Shown: positions 54,222-63,389 of the stretch, in pieces | Layout of the letters: each line of letters starts with the position of its first letter | Position numbering within the stretch: position 1 is the first letter of the stretch | Source: Paraburkholderia unamae | Lineage (GTDB): Bacteria; Pseudomonadota; Gammaproteobacteria; Burkholderiales; Burkholderiaceae | DNA length: 64,000 bases | Reading direction: 5' to 3' | Assembly: GCF_003268775.1 (NCBI RefSeq) | Contig: NZ_QLSU01000002.1 | Coordinates: 372,001 to 436,000 of the forward strand | Position numbers and translations under genes: made by a program | The notes under the pieces: generated by a model | What the model was told of the DNA's origin: nothing | Seen by the model: only the letters and a program-made list of their open reading frames with translations | Database searches by the model: none

Positions 54222-54844
54222 GGTTCCTGAATTGCGAAACAAGGGCCGTCTGACTTCGGCGGTCCTGTCGGCCTGCTGTCCAGTACAGCGTAGCTTTGAC
54301 GATATGCTCGGACCCGGCTGCCCGGCGCGACGCCGGAACAGGCAAGCCCATGGGGTGCCAGTGTTGCCTGTTCGCCCCGCTGCGAACGAAGCGCAATCCA
54401 CTATTTTACCGCGCTCGCGTCCCAAGATCCCGCCTGGGCCACGCGGCGCTGCAAAAGAGGATGGCTCGCTGCGGCGGTGTGCTGGCGCCCGCACGGGACG
54501 GGCATGGCTGGCGTTGACAGCAAGGTGGCGGCCGGTAAGCCGCACCCGGCCTGGCGGGCCGGTCCGGATTCGGGCCCGGATCCGCAGGAGCGGATATTCG
54601 TCCCGTAACGCAGAGGCGCAGATGCGCCACACACACGACACGCGCCAAATGACGACGCGCGCGTGCGAATTTTCGGCTAGATGATACCCGAAGGTCTGAA
54701 GGCTCGCAGCATTGACCCTGGTGGCGGGGCAGTTTCGGAATGTGTTTTTGGGGCCCGGGTTGGGCAAGAACCGTCCCGAATCGTGCGAAATCGCGCCCTA
54801 TCGCGCAAAACCGCCAGGTGCGGCGCTGTGCCGCGCCGCCGCCG
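54222..54844. other. Intergenic region between fpr and the LysE gene
   Basis: No supported gene in 623 bases. Frames on both strands (for example 54208-54684) are Arg/Pro-rich shadows without ribosome sites. It should carry the leftward fpr promoter. No clear operator or repeat was found. Confidence 0.45.
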
Positions 54845-55489
54845 CTAGCGGTCGGCCGCGAGTTTCACGCCCAGGCCGATCAGCGCGGCGCCGCAGAACG
54901 CGTCGATGGGGCGGCGCAGGCGCCGGTAGCCGCGCTGGGTGCGGTCGTCGGCGAACAGGAAGGCGAGGCTGCAATGCCAGCCGAACGACATCGTGGCGAC
55001 CGTGGCGAGCGCGACGCCGTAGAACCACAGCGGCGGGTGCGCGGGAAACACGGCGGCGAACACGCTGGTCCAGAACACGCACGACTTGGGGTTCGTCAGG
55101 CACGTGATGAGCCCCGCGCGCCAGGTGCGCACCCACGCGCGGCGGTCGGCGGGCAGGGGCGGCGCGGCGAGCGCTTGCGCCGCGGCGGCCAGCTCGCGGC
55201 GCACGCCCGAGCGTAGCAGCTTGAGACCGAACCAGACGAGATAGAGCGCACCCGCCACGCGCACGCCGTTGTAGAGCCAGCCGATGTGCTGGAGCACGGC
55301 GGCGAAGCCCAGCATGGCGAGCGCGGCCCACAGCGTGGAGCCGACGCCCACGCCCGCCGCCGAAGCCACGCCCAGCCCGCGCCGCCCCGCGAGCGAGAGC
55401 TGCGTCACCATGAAGAAGTTGGGGCCGGGGCTGATGAGCGCGAACAGATAGACGACTACGATCTGTAGCAGCGTGGCGAGGTAATGCAT
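54845..55489 (-). CDS. LysE-family translocator (amino-acid exporter)
   Basis: This 214-residue membrane protein has six membrane segments, with LFALISPGPNFFMVTQLSLA near residue 16 (the LysE/RhtB start) and GLITCLTNPKSCVFWTSVFA near 130. These exporters remove amino acids such as lysine, homoserine or threonine; the substrate here is open. No neighbouring regulator of the LysG type is seen. Confidence 0.9.
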   Translation of the reverse strand: MHYLATLLQIVVVYLFALISPGPNFFMVTQLSLAGRRGLGVASAAGVGVGSTLWAALAMLGFAAVLQHIGWLYNGVRVAGALYLVWFGLKLLRSGVRRELAAAAQALAAPPLPADRRAWVRTWRAGLITCLTNPKSCVFWTSVFAAVFPAHPPLWFYGVALATVATMSFGWHCSLAFLFADDRTQRGYRRLRRPIDAFCGAALIGLGVKLAADR

Positions 55490-55631
55490 CTGAGGAGACC
55501 TGACGAATTGGGGGAAGGTCGGCGCGGCGCGCGACGCGACATATTAGCGCGTGCCTGCGCGCGCCGCTCGCGGCGATCAGGGGAGTGTCGCGCGGATGCT
55601 TCGGCCGGGCGGCGTGCCGCCGCTCAGTGCG

Positions 55632-56432
55632 TCAATCTTCGAGTCGCAGGCGCGCCATGTACGGCAGGTGGTCGGAAAGCCACGCCGTTTCCTGCGCGGG
55701 CTGGATCAGCTCGACGGGCTTGAGACCCCGCACGAACATCTTGTCGAGCGCGAGCGCCGGGGAGAAGGCCGGGAACGTGCGCGCGGGCTCGCCGAGCAGC
55801 GTCGCCACTTCTTGCAGCCCGTGCTCGGCAAAGAGCGGCACCGAGTCGTTGCGCCAGTCGTTGAAGTCGCCGGCCAGCACGAGCGGGCCTTGCGGGGCTT
55901 CCTTCACGATCCAGTGCGCGATCCAGTTCATCTGCCGCAGCCGCGCGCTGCGCGTGAGCGCGAGGTGCGCGCATAACAGCGTGACGGACTGACCGGCGAC
56001 GTTTGCGCGCGCAACGAGCAGCCCGCGCCGCTCGAAGCGGTGCGCGGAGATGTCCCAGCGTCCGCCCAGATCGAGCGGGTGCGGCGAGAGGATCGCATTG
56101 CCGTGCCGCCACGAGGGCTTGAACACGTTGGGTCCCAGGGCGATCTGGAGTTCGAGCGCGTTGGCGATTTCGGTGGCCTGGCAGTGCCAGACGTCTTCGA
56201 GCGGGTCGCCCAGCTGCGCGCCGAAGGCGGAGGCGAGCACCGGCCGCGGCAGGCGGCGCGCCATCGCTTCCTGGAGAAACCAGGCGTCGGCGTGGGTGGA
56301 CTGGACCCAGCGCCGCATGGCCTGCCAGGCCTCGAAGCCGAGCGGCGAGCGGCCCTTGTGCAGGTTCCAGCTCACGGCGACGAAGTCTTTGCTCAATGAC
56401 GTGTCGATGAGCGGTTGTTCTGGATTTCGCAT
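55632..56432 (-). CDS. Endonuclease/exonuclease/phosphatase family protein
   Basis: This 266-residue protein has the EEP fold with SWNLHKGRSPLG near 21, WFLQEAMARRL near 50, LAGDFNDWRNDS near 190 and SDHLPYMARL near the end. The Asp-X-Asn and Ser-Asp-His motifs form the metal active site used by nucleases and phosphodiesterases. There is no signal peptide or membrane segment; the substrate is unknown. It lies 32 bases downstream of a secreted-protein gene and may share its transcript. Confidence 0.83.
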   Translation of the reverse strand: MRNPEQPLIDTSLSKDFVAVSWNLHKGRSPLGFEAWQAMRRWVQSTHADAWFLQEAMARRLPRPVLASAFGAQLGDPLEDVWHCQATEIANALELQIALGPNVFKPSWRHGNAILSPHPLDLGGRWDISAHRFERRGLLVARANVAGQSVTLLCAHLALTRSARLRQMNWIAHWIVKEAPQGPLVLAGDFNDWRNDSVPLFAEHGLQEVATLLGEPARTFPAFSPALALDKMFVRGLKPVELIQPAQETAWLSDHLPYMARLRLED

Positions 56433-56464
56433 GCGTTTGTCTAACGGATTGGGTCACAAGTCGA

Positions 56465-57112
56465 TCATTGCTCCGCCGCCGGCGCGAGGCTTGCGCGCAC
56501 CCGGTACGCAAGCGAAGGATCCTTGTTGACGATCTGCCAGTTCACGGACTCGCCCTCGGGCACGACTAGCCCCGGATGGCTGGCGTTCACCTGACGCGGC
56601 TGCGGCGGAAGCTTGCAGCCTTCGGGCGTGGCGGGCGCCGTGTCGTTTTCGAGCGTTTCCTGGGTATCGATCGCGAGGATGATCTGGTTCGCCCGCACCT
56701 GCAACGGCGACACGGTGATCGTGCGCGACAGGTCGATGCTGCCCGCCGGCTGGTCCTTGCAGCCCACGTTGTGCGAGACGACCTTGTGGTGCGTATCGGT
56801 GCGAGCCTGGCCCACCGTCGTCGTGCCGTCGAACGAGTCGATTTGCTGGCCGTCGCGCAGCACCTCCAGCGTCCAGTGGACGGCGGCCTGCGCGACCGGC
56901 GCGGCCGGCGCGGCCGTTGATGCGGCTGCGCCCGGCGGCGGCGGCACCGTCATGGGTGCCGTTGGCACGGGTTCCATCGCGGGTTGCGTCGCGGCGGGCC
57001 CCGATGCGGGCACAGCAGCCGGCTGCGCCGCGCCCGGCGCCTGCGCGCACGCGGCTGTCACCGCCAGGGCGGTGAACAGCGCAACGGCAAGGCAATGTTT
57101 CCACAACGACAT
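56465..57112 (-). CDS. Secreted Ala/Pro-rich protein of unknown function, 215 aa
   Basis: The protein starts MSLWKHCLAVALFTALAVTA, a clear signal peptide, with Cys at about 22 (TAACAQAPG) that could be a lipobox (TAAC). A Pro/Ala-rich linker (about 24-75) leads to a beta-rich domain with GQQIDSFDGTTTVGQARTD and VSHNVGCKDQPAG and two cysteines that could bond. No family was recognised. ATG 57112 is preferred to the longer frame upstream, which lacks a signal peptide at its end. Confidence 0.7.
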   Translation of the reverse strand: MSLWKHCLAVALFTALAVTAACAQAPGAAQPAAVPASGPAATQPAMEPVPTAPMTVPPPPGAAASTAAPAAPVAQAAVHWTLEVLRDGQQIDSFDGTTTVGQARTDTHHKVVSHNVGCKDQPAGSIDLSRTITVSPLQVRANQIILAIDTQETLENDTAPATPEGCKLPPQPRQVNASHPGLVVPEGESVNWQIVNKDPSLAYRVRASLAPAAEQ

Positions 57113-57499
57113 ATAGGCGGCTCCGTCCACAGGCGCCGCGCGAGGCGACGGCGTCGGCAACGCTACGGCGGGTAGGTTCTGACCATCGATCCTATACCGG
57201 GTTCGCAAACTCTGGACCGCAACGCACCTTCTCTGACATGGAGACGATACTGCGCCCTTCAACTGCCGCGTGTCGGGGCAGTCGTGAAGCGCGGCCGCAT
57301 GGGCAGCCGTGGGTTCCGGACTGATCAGAGCGTTGTCTGCGGTCGGTCAGAGTCGGCCTGGTCGGCTTCGAATACAGTGACCTCCCTTCGGGCGTCTGCT
57401 GTTCGAACGAAGCGAGGGTGATGGCCGGGCGTGCGCACGTCCCTTTTTTCGGGGCGCGCGCCGGTTGTCATGATAAGTGCCAGATCAACCGGAGATGAC
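57113..57499. other. Intergenic region upstream of the FkbM gene
   Basis: No supported gene. It contains one terminator-like hairpin (57426-57449) described separately. Base composition falls toward the FkbM gene. Confidence 0.45.
57426..57449 (+). terminator. Terminator-like hairpin 50 bases before the FkbM gene
   Basis: GGG-CGT pairs with ACG-CCC (one bulged T) around a GCGC loop and is followed by six T. It would insulate the FkbM gene from upstream transcription, or act as an attenuator. Confidence 0.45.
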
Positions 57500-58279
57500 G
57501 TGAAAAAACTGAACAACGTGCTCGTGCCGACGCCTCATGGACTGATGGTGGTCAATCGGAACGAAGCGGCTTTCGCCTTCGGGACGGGCGTCGCGCTTCT
57601 GGAGGAGGGAGGCTACGACCCGCTCGAAATCGGACTCATGCGTGAGATCGTCGGGATTCTGCCGCCCGGGTGCGTGATACTCGACGTGGGCGCCAATATT
57701 GGTGTTCATACCCTTGAATTTGCCCGCGCGTGCGAGGCCAAGAGTGGCGTTGTCCACGCGTTCGAGCCGCAACGGATTCTGCATCAGATGCTCGCGGGCA
57801 ACGTCGCCATCAACAATTACCAGAACGTTTATTGCCATCTTGCTGCCGCAGGGGCGAAACCGGGCAAGGTCAAGATGCCCCGGATCGACTACTCGATACC
57901 TTCGAGTTTCAGCGGCATCGAGCTTGGCGAAGGGCGTCAGCGCGAATTCATCGGACAAGCGCCTGAATGGAACGGCGCGGAGGAAACGGTGCCTGTCGTT
58001 AGCCTCGACAGTCTCGATCTGCCCCGCGTCGATTTCATGAAAATCGACGTGGAAGGCATGGAATGCGAGGTGCTCGCCGGGGCGCAAAAATTGATCGAAA
58101 AGTTTCATCCGCCGATCTATATCGAACACGCGAAGAGTGACCCGAAAGCGCTGGCTCAAGCCTTGTGGAACCACGGTTACCAGATATTCGTCTTTAGCCA
58201 CCTGGACTGGGTCGCCGTTCCCGAAGCGAACTCGCCAGTCCAGATCAATGGGCTGGAACGCCTCGCCAGATGGGATTGA
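57500..58279 (+). CDS. FkbM-family methyltransferase
   Basis: This 259-residue SAM-methyltransferase has CVILDVGANIGVHTLEFARA (about 55), VHAFEPQRILHQML (about 82) and MKIDVEGMECEVLAGAQKLI (about 180), the FkbM pattern. A GTG start at 57500 follows GGAGATGAC; an ATG at 57473 is possible. Such enzymes O-methylate sugars of lipopolysaccharide or glycans. It is about 55-58% G+C with many A/T-ending codons, well below its neighbours, suggesting horizontal gain. No glycan gene cluster is adjacent, so its partner is unknown. Confidence 0.82.
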   Translation: MKKLNNVLVPTPHGLMVVNRNEAAFAFGTGVALLEEGGYDPLEIGLMREIVGILPPGCVILDVGANIGVHTLEFARACEAKSGVVHAFEPQRILHQMLAGNVAINNYQNVYCHLAAAGAKPGKVKMPRIDYSIPSSFSGIELGEGRQREFIGQAPEWNGAEETVPVVSLDSLDLPRVDFMKIDVEGMECEVLAGAQKLIEKFHPPIYIEHAKSDPKALAQALWNHGYQIFVFSHLDWVAVPEANSPVQINGLERLARWD

Positions 58280-58499
58280 TGGCACGCATGCACTGGGCGA
58301 AGGCGCTTCATCCACGTTGCTTTCCTCACGCGTTGTTCGCCAGCGCGCGTTCGTTCGCATGAGGACCGTGAACGCGGGTTGGCGTGGCGTACAATTTTCC
58401 TCATGAGACGGCGCGCGACGCGCGCCGCCAATCCCATGGCAGAGAGGAGCGCGACGCGGCCGTCTTGACGCCCGCGCCGCGAAGGCGGGACGCAGGGAC

Positions 58500-59606
58500 A
58501 TGGACCAGATCGAATGCGCAGTAATCGGCGCGGGCGTGGTCGGCCTCGCCGTGGCGCGCACGCTCGCCGCGCGCGGGCGCGAGGTGATCGTGCTCGAAGC
58601 CGCCGAAGCCATCGGCACGAGCACCAGTTCGCGCAACAGCGAAGTCATCCACGCGGGGCTCTACTACCCGCGCGGCTCGCTCAAGGCCACGCTGTGCGTG
58701 CGCGGGCGCGAGATGCTCTACGACTATTGCGCGTCGCGCAATGTCGCGCACGCGCGCTGCGGCAAGCTGCTCGTCGCCACCGCGCCGAACCAGATTCCGC
58801 AACTCGAGGCGATCCTCGCGCGAGGCAAGGAAAACGGCGTGTTCGACCTCACGCGGATCAGCGGCAGCGAGGCGCTCGCGCTCGAGCCCGCGCTCGAATG
58901 CGCCGCGGCCGTCTACTCGCCGCAAACAGGCATTGTCGACAGCCATCAGCTCATGCTCGCGCTGCAAGGCGACGCCGAGCGCGACGGCGCGGTGATCGCG
59001 CTCAAGTCGCCGGTCGAGTCGATCGATGCGCTTGGCAAGGGCTTCGTCATCCGAACCGGCGGCGACGCGCCGATCGACATCCGCGCGACCTGCGTGATCA
59101 ACAGCGCGGGCCTTTACGCCACGCAGCTCGCAAGGCGCATGCGCGGGCTCGACGCGCGCCACGTGCCGCCCCTGTATCTCGCGCGCGGCAACTATTTCAG
59201 CGTTTCCGGGCGCGTGCCGTTCTCGCGCCTCATCTATCCGATGCCCAACGACGCGGGCCTTGGCGTGCACCTCACGCTCGACCTGGGCGGCCAGGCGCGC
59301 TTCGGTCCCGACGTCGAATGGATCGACGCGATCGACTACGACGTCGATCCGCGCCGCGCCGATGCGTTCTACGCGCAGATCCGCAGCTACTGGCCCGCGC
59401 TGCCCGACGGCTCGCTGCAACCGGCCTACGCGGGCATTCGCCCGAAGCTTTCCGGTCCGGGCGAGAGCGCCGCCGACTTCATGATCCAGGGCGCGGCCTC
59501 GCACGGCGTGCGCGGGCTCGTGAACCTGTTCGGCATCGAGTCGCCGGGGCTCACGGCGTCGCTCGCCATTGCCCAGCGGGTGTGCGAGATGGTGTCGTTC
59601 GACTGA
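58500..59606 (+). CDS. FAD-dependent oxidoreductase, L-2-hydroxyglutarate dehydrogenase-like
   Basis: This 368-residue flavoprotein of the DAO superfamily has the dinucleotide fold [20 protein letters not shown] at the N-terminus, [20 protein letters not shown] near 43 and [13 protein letters not shown] near 305. These are typical of LhgO-type 2-hydroxyacid oxidases, which oxidise L-2-hydroxyglutarate or similar acids and pass electrons to quinone. The exact substrate is inferred. A weak purine-rich site precedes the ATG. Confidence 0.83.
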   Translation: MDQIECAVIGAGVVGLAVARTLAARGREVIVLEAAEAIGTSTSSRNSEVIHAGLYYPRGSLKATLCVRGREMLYDYCASRNVAHARCGKLLVATAPNQIPQLEAILARGKENGVFDLTRISGSEALALEPALECAAAVYSPQTGIVDSHQLMLALQGDAERDGAVIALKSPVESIDALGKGFVIRTGGDAPIDIRATCVINSAGLYATQLARRMRGLDARHVPPLYLARGNYFSVSGRVPFSRLIYPMPNDAGLGVHLTLDLGGQARFGPDVEWIDAIDYDVDPRRADAFYAQIRSYWPALPDGSLQPAYAGIRPKLSGPGESAADFMIQGAASHGVRGLVNLFGIESPGLTASLAIAQRVCEMVSFD

Positions 59607-59832
59607 TCCGGGCTTGCGCCGTTCTTGCGTCCTTCACGCGCCTTTCCTGCGCGGGGCGGCACCATGTCGCTCACTTATCTCCGGCATTGCAGCCTCACCG
59701 GGGCTGGCTTCGTTGTTAAGCTTCTTCGCGACGCCGCCGCCAGAGCGGCTCAGAGGCATGCGCGGCGCGCCACACCCAAGCGCCGCGCGAAAACCCCAGC
59801 GAACGAATCGCCACAATACTGGAGTGAGTCAC

Positions 59833-60144
59833 ATGAAATCTTCCCGCCGCAGCTTTCTGATCACGAGCATCGGCGTCGCATCGACGCTCGCGCTTTCGCG
59901 CCAGGCGTTCGCCGACGCGCCCAAGGCTGCCGAATCCGATCCCACCTCCCAGGCGCTCGGCTACAAGCTCGACGCGACCAAGGTCGACAAGGCGAAGTTC
60001 GCGAAGTACGCGGCCGGCCAGGATTGCAGCAACTGCACGTTCTACCAGGGCAAGGCCACCGACGCGTTCGCGCCGTGCCCGATGTTCGCCGGCAAGCAGG
60101 TCGCGGGCAAGGGCTGGTGCAGCGCCTATAACAAGAAGGCGTGA
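59833..60144 (+). CDS. High-potential iron-sulfur protein (HiPIP)
   Basis: This 103-residue protein has a twin-arginine signal (MKSSRRSFLITSIGVASTLA). The four cysteine ligands of a [4Fe-4S] cluster are Cys65, Cys68, Cys82 and Cys96, in DCSNCTF, PCPMFAGKQ and GWCSAYNKKA, the HiPIP pattern. It would carry electrons in the periplasm, for example to a terminal oxidase or reaction centre. TGGAGTGAGTCAC gives a good ribosome site. It converges on the amidase gene across a 22-bp palindrome. Confidence 0.95.
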   Translation: MKSSRRSFLITSIGVASTLALSRQAFADAPKAAESDPTSQALGYKLDATKVDKAKFAKYAAGQDCSNCTFYQGKATDAFAPCPMFAGKQVAGKGWCSAYNKKA

Positions 60145-60150
60145 TGAAGC

Positions 60151-60172
60151 GGCGCGGGCGGCCGCCCGCGCC
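60151..60172. terminator. 22-bp self-complementary hairpin between convergent genes
   Basis: A perfect palindrome with half GGCGCGGGCGG lies between the HiPIP stop and the amidase stop. No U-run follows, so it is at best a non-canonical bidirectional terminator. Confidence 0.4.
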
Positions 60173-60191
60173 ACAAGAAGCTGGACGCGCG

Positions 60192-61715
60192 TTACAGCCG
60201 CGCCTGCAACAGCGGCGGCCGCCGGTCGAACCACGGGCGCGCCGCCTCCAGTTGCGCGGCGAGGCGCAGCAACAGCGCGTCGTTGCCTTCGCGTGCGGCG
60301 AACTGCACGCCCACCGGCAGCCCGCGCGCATTCCACGCGAGCGGCACCGACATCGACGGCTGGCCCGTCAGATTGAACAACTCGGTACAGCCCGCCCACG
60401 CGAACGCCTTGTTCGAGGCTTCGGTCAGCAGCTTTCTCATCAGCACTTCCACCGGCATGGCAGTGACCGCGCGCATCTGCATGCGTTCGCTCTGGCTCGG
60501 CTTCAGTTCGCCGATCTTCACCGGCGGCGCGGCGAGCGTCGGGCAAAGCAGCACGTCGTAGCGCTTCATCAGATCGGCGAGCTGCGCCGTGACGCGCTGT
60601 TGCACGTCGAGCGCGGCGGGCAACTCGCGCTCGCCGAGCTTGCGGCCGATGTGCGCCATCGCCCATGTCGCGATCTCGAAGTCCTGGCGGCGCGGCTTCG
60701 TGCCCGTGATGTCGTCGGCGTTCAGCACGTATTGCTCGGCCACCACCGACCACAGCATCAGAAACGCTTCGCGCGCCGACGCGAAATCCACCGGCAGCGA
60801 ATAGGGCTCCACGCGATGGCCGAGCGAGGTGAGCAACTCGGCGGCGTCGTCGAGCGCGCCGCGCACTTCGGTCGAGAGCGTGTCCGCGAACATCGGCTCG
60901 CGCAGCAGCGCGATGGAGAGCGGCTTCGAGCCGTCGAGCGGCGCGCGCGCGGCCGCGAGAAAGGTGCCGGGCGCGCCGGGCGGCAACGCCGGGTCGCCGG
61001 CGATCAGGTCGAGCATGAGCGCGCTGTCACGCACGCTGCGCGACACCGCGAGATCGACGCCCAGCGCGCCGGGCGGCGCCGGCACGTTGGAGGCGGGCTG
61101 AAACGCGCGCGAGGGCTTGAGGCCGAAGAGTCCGCAGCACGACGCCGGAATGCGGATCGAACCGCCGCCGTCGGAGGCGTGCGCGAGCGGCAGGATGCCG
61201 GCCGCGACCGAAGCGGCTGCGCCTCCGCTCGATCCACCCGGCGTGTGATCTAGGTTCCACGGGTTGCGGCACGGGCCGAACAGATCGGGCTCGGTGTAGG
61301 GCATCTGCCCGAGTTCGGAAGCGCTCGTCTTGCCGAAGATGTTCAGGCCCGCGGCGCGAAAGCGCTCGACCACGGGCGCGTCGGCGTTGGGCACGTAGTG
61401 GCGGTAATGGCGGCTGCCCAGTGTCATGCGCAGACCGGCCACCGCCGCGCCGAGATCCTTCACGAGAAACGGCACGCCCGCGAGCGGGCCGTCGCTCAGC
61501 GCGTCGACGCCGTTGCCGCCCGCTTCGATGCGCAGCGCGCGCTGGCGGGCGGCCTCGTAGTCCTTGAGGACGATGGCGTTGATCGCAGGGTTGGCGGCCT
61601 CCGCGCGGGCGATGGCGGTGTCGAGTAGTTCGCGCGCGCTCACTTCGCGGCGGCGCACGAGATCGGCGAGGCCAATGGCGTCGTATTCCAGGTAGTCGGA
61701 CTGCAAGTCGCGCAC
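60192..61715 (-). CDS. Amidase (amidase-signature family)
   Basis: This 507-residue hydrolase has the amidase-signature triad: Lys86 (FLVKDLGA), cis-Ser about 162 ([12 protein letters not shown]) and nucleophile Ser186 ([11 protein letters not shown]). It hydrolyses an amide bond; the substrate could be a small amide or an acyl-amino compound. No GatC or GatB gene is adjacent, so it is not a GatA. An upstream promoter lies before 61715. Confidence 0.92.
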   Translation of the reverse strand: MRDLQSDYLEYDAIGLADLVRRREVSARELLDTAIARAEAANPAINAIVLKDYEAARQRALRIEAGGNGVDALSDGPLAGVPFLVKDLGAAVAGLRMTLGSRHYRHYVPNADAPVVERFRAAGLNIFGKTSASELGQMPYTEPDLFGPCRNPWNLDHTPGGSSGGAAASVAAGILPLAHASDGGGSIRIPASCCGLFGLKPSRAFQPASNVPAPPGALGVDLAVSRSVRDSALMLDLIAGDPALPPGAPGTFLAAARAPLDGSKPLSIALLREPMFADTLSTEVRGALDDAAELLTSLGHRVEPYSLPVDFASAREAFLMLWSVVAEQYVLNADDITGTKPRRQDFEIATWAMAHIGRKLGERELPAALDVQQRVTAQLADLMKRYDVLLCPTLAAPPVKIGELKPSQSERMQMRAVTAMPVEVLMRKLLTEASNKAFAWAGCTELFNLTGQPSMSVPLAWNARGLPVGVQFAAREGNDALLLRLAAQLEAARPWFDRRPPLLQARL

Positions 61716-61802
61716 TCCTCGTCGTCGGGTGGGTGGCAGGCGTGGAAGCGAAGATGAAGCGGTATCGCTGCCGTATTGAAGATCGTACGGCAGGAACGCA
61801 AA

Positions 61803-61830
61803 CGGGCGGCGGCGAGACCGCCGCCGCCCG
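61803..61830 (-). terminator. Terminator after the dienelactone hydrolase gene
   Basis: A 12-bp stem CGGGCGGCGGCG/CGCCGCCGCCCG with an AGAC loop; leftward transcription runs into UUUGCGUU. It lies 20 bases past the stop codon. Confidence 0.7.
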
Positions 61831-61851
61831 CGTGACGACGCTACGACAGAA

Positions 61852-62550
61852 TTACAGGTGTTCGGCGAGGAACGTCAACGTGCGGCCGTGCGCGAGCGCC
61901 GACGCATGCTGGTTGTACGACGCGCGTACCGAGCAGTTGAAGCCGTGATCGGCGTTCGGGTACAGGTGGAACTCGGCGTTCGGTCGGCCCGTGAAGCGCT
62001 CCTTCACCTGGCCCACGGCCGACAGGGGAATGCCGTGGTCGAGTTCGGCGTAGTGGAACTGGATCGGCTTGGTGACCTTGTCGGCCAGATCGAGCTGGTT
62101 CTGGATGCCGCCGCCGTAGTAGGACACTGCTGCATCCAGCGAGCCGGATGCCGCCGCGAGGTAGGCAAGGCGGCCGCCGAAGCAGTAGCCGATCGCCGCG
62201 ACCTTGCCCGTGCACTCGGGCAACGCGCGCAGCGCGGCGGCCGTCGCGCCGATGTCCTCGACGACGAGGTTGACGTCCGTCTTCTGCATGATCTCGATGC
62301 CGCGGTCGCGGTCCGCGCCCACGTATTCGAGTTCGACGCGCGGGGCCGTGCGCCAGAACACGTCGGGCGCGATCGCGACGTAGCCGTCGAGCGCGTACTG
62401 CTCGACGACGTCACGAATGTGGCCGTTCACGCCGAAGATCTCCTGCAAGATGATGATGCCCGGGCCCTTGCCGCCCTTGGGCAGCGCGAGGTAGGCGCCG
62501 AAGCTGTCCTTGCCGGCGGGAATGTCGATCCATCGAGTCGAAACGCTCAT
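61852..62550 (-). CDS. Dienelactone hydrolase family protein
   Basis: This 232-residue alpha/beta hydrolase has the Cys nucleophile elbow IGYCFGG near 115, with Asp and His of the triad visible in NADHGFNCS near 205. MSVSTRWIDIPAGKDSFGAY at ATG 62550 follows ACGGAGAACAAC and is preferred over the frame start 18 bases upstream. Members open dienelactones in chlorocatechol breakdown or act as general esterases. No chlorocatechol genes are near, so the role is uncertain. Confidence 0.9.
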   Translation of the reverse strand: MSVSTRWIDIPAGKDSFGAYLALPKGGKGPGIIILQEIFGVNGHIRDVVEQYALDGYVAIAPDVFWRTAPRVELEYVGADRDRGIEIMQKTDVNLVVEDIGATAAALRALPECTGKVAAIGYCFGGRLAYLAAASGSLDAAVSYYGGGIQNQLDLADKVTKPIQFHYAELDHGIPLSAVGQVKERFTGRPNAEFHLYPNADHGFNCSVRASYNQHASALAHGRTLTFLAEHL

Positions 62551-63389
62551 GTTGTTCTCCGTCTTCATTAATCAGTCATGCAATGAGCCGGGGCGCGGCC
62601 AGCGCGTTGCCCACGGCGCATCGCGAAATCGGGGAGCCAGTTTGCCATAGGCACGGAACCTCGGCAGCGCGCGACGTATACGCCTTGCTTGTCTGCCATT
62701 GCCGAAAGCCTGGTGTAATGATTTCGTCGGGCACGGCTATTTCTGTCACACGCACGTGGTGGATTTGAACGCCCGGTGAATCGCCCGGTGATGAGGCATG
62801 TGGACGCATGAGATCGAAGCGCGCACAACGGATCGGCAAACGTATCGGGATCCGAAATTAATCGAATGCTTACTTGAGCAATTGATTGAACTGTCACGCA
62901 CGAATTCGATGTGCTGCATGACAGCATGACTCGCAAACGTTATCGCCATCACAGCGCGATTTCATACTGCTGGATTTGATCCTGGTGTATTCCCGGAATG
63001 CGGGCGCTAACACACCAATATTTGCCGTCAAAAATCTAAAAAAAGAATCTCGCGAGTCTGCATCAGGGTTTTCCCATTAATTGGATCCAAAGTCAGAATC
63101 CCTTATTACACAAGGCTTGCGAGCGATTGTTCAGGGTTTCGAACTGTTCTTGCGGACGGCATATTGGTACTCGCACCAATATCTGAAAAAAGTCCCCCAA
63201 ATTAATTTGATCACCTACACTTACGCGCAAGTATGGACGGGCGGCTCGCCATGAACGGGCTTTCTCGCCATGCTGGCCAGGTGCATCAAGGATGCATCCT
63301 GCGTGGTCGTCCGCACGGGGAGCGACACGTTCGGGGCGCGGGAGCACTGGGCGATTACGTAGCTTTTGGGTTCGAAACTGGAGACTTAC
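62551..63389. other. AT-rich intergenic region upstream of livK
   Basis: 839 bases without a supported gene. The right half (about 62930-63240) is clearly AT-richer than the genome. It contains a 22-bp palindrome (63161-63182), an extra half-site, and the leader of the LivK gene. It is probably a complex promoter region. Confidence 0.5.
63161..63182. promoter_or_regulatory. 22-bp palindrome ATATTGGT-N6-ACCAATAT
   Basis: A perfect 8-bp inverted repeat with a 6-base spacer. A third half-site ACCAATAT lies 147 bases to the left, at 63014-63021. It sits about 210 bases upstream of livK, where a regulator could bind. No known operator was recognised. Confidence 0.45.

Noticed and set aside
54208..54684. 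158-codon frame in the fpr-LysE gap
   Set aside because: Arg/Pro-rich, overlaps the fpr start region, no ribosome site, no domain.
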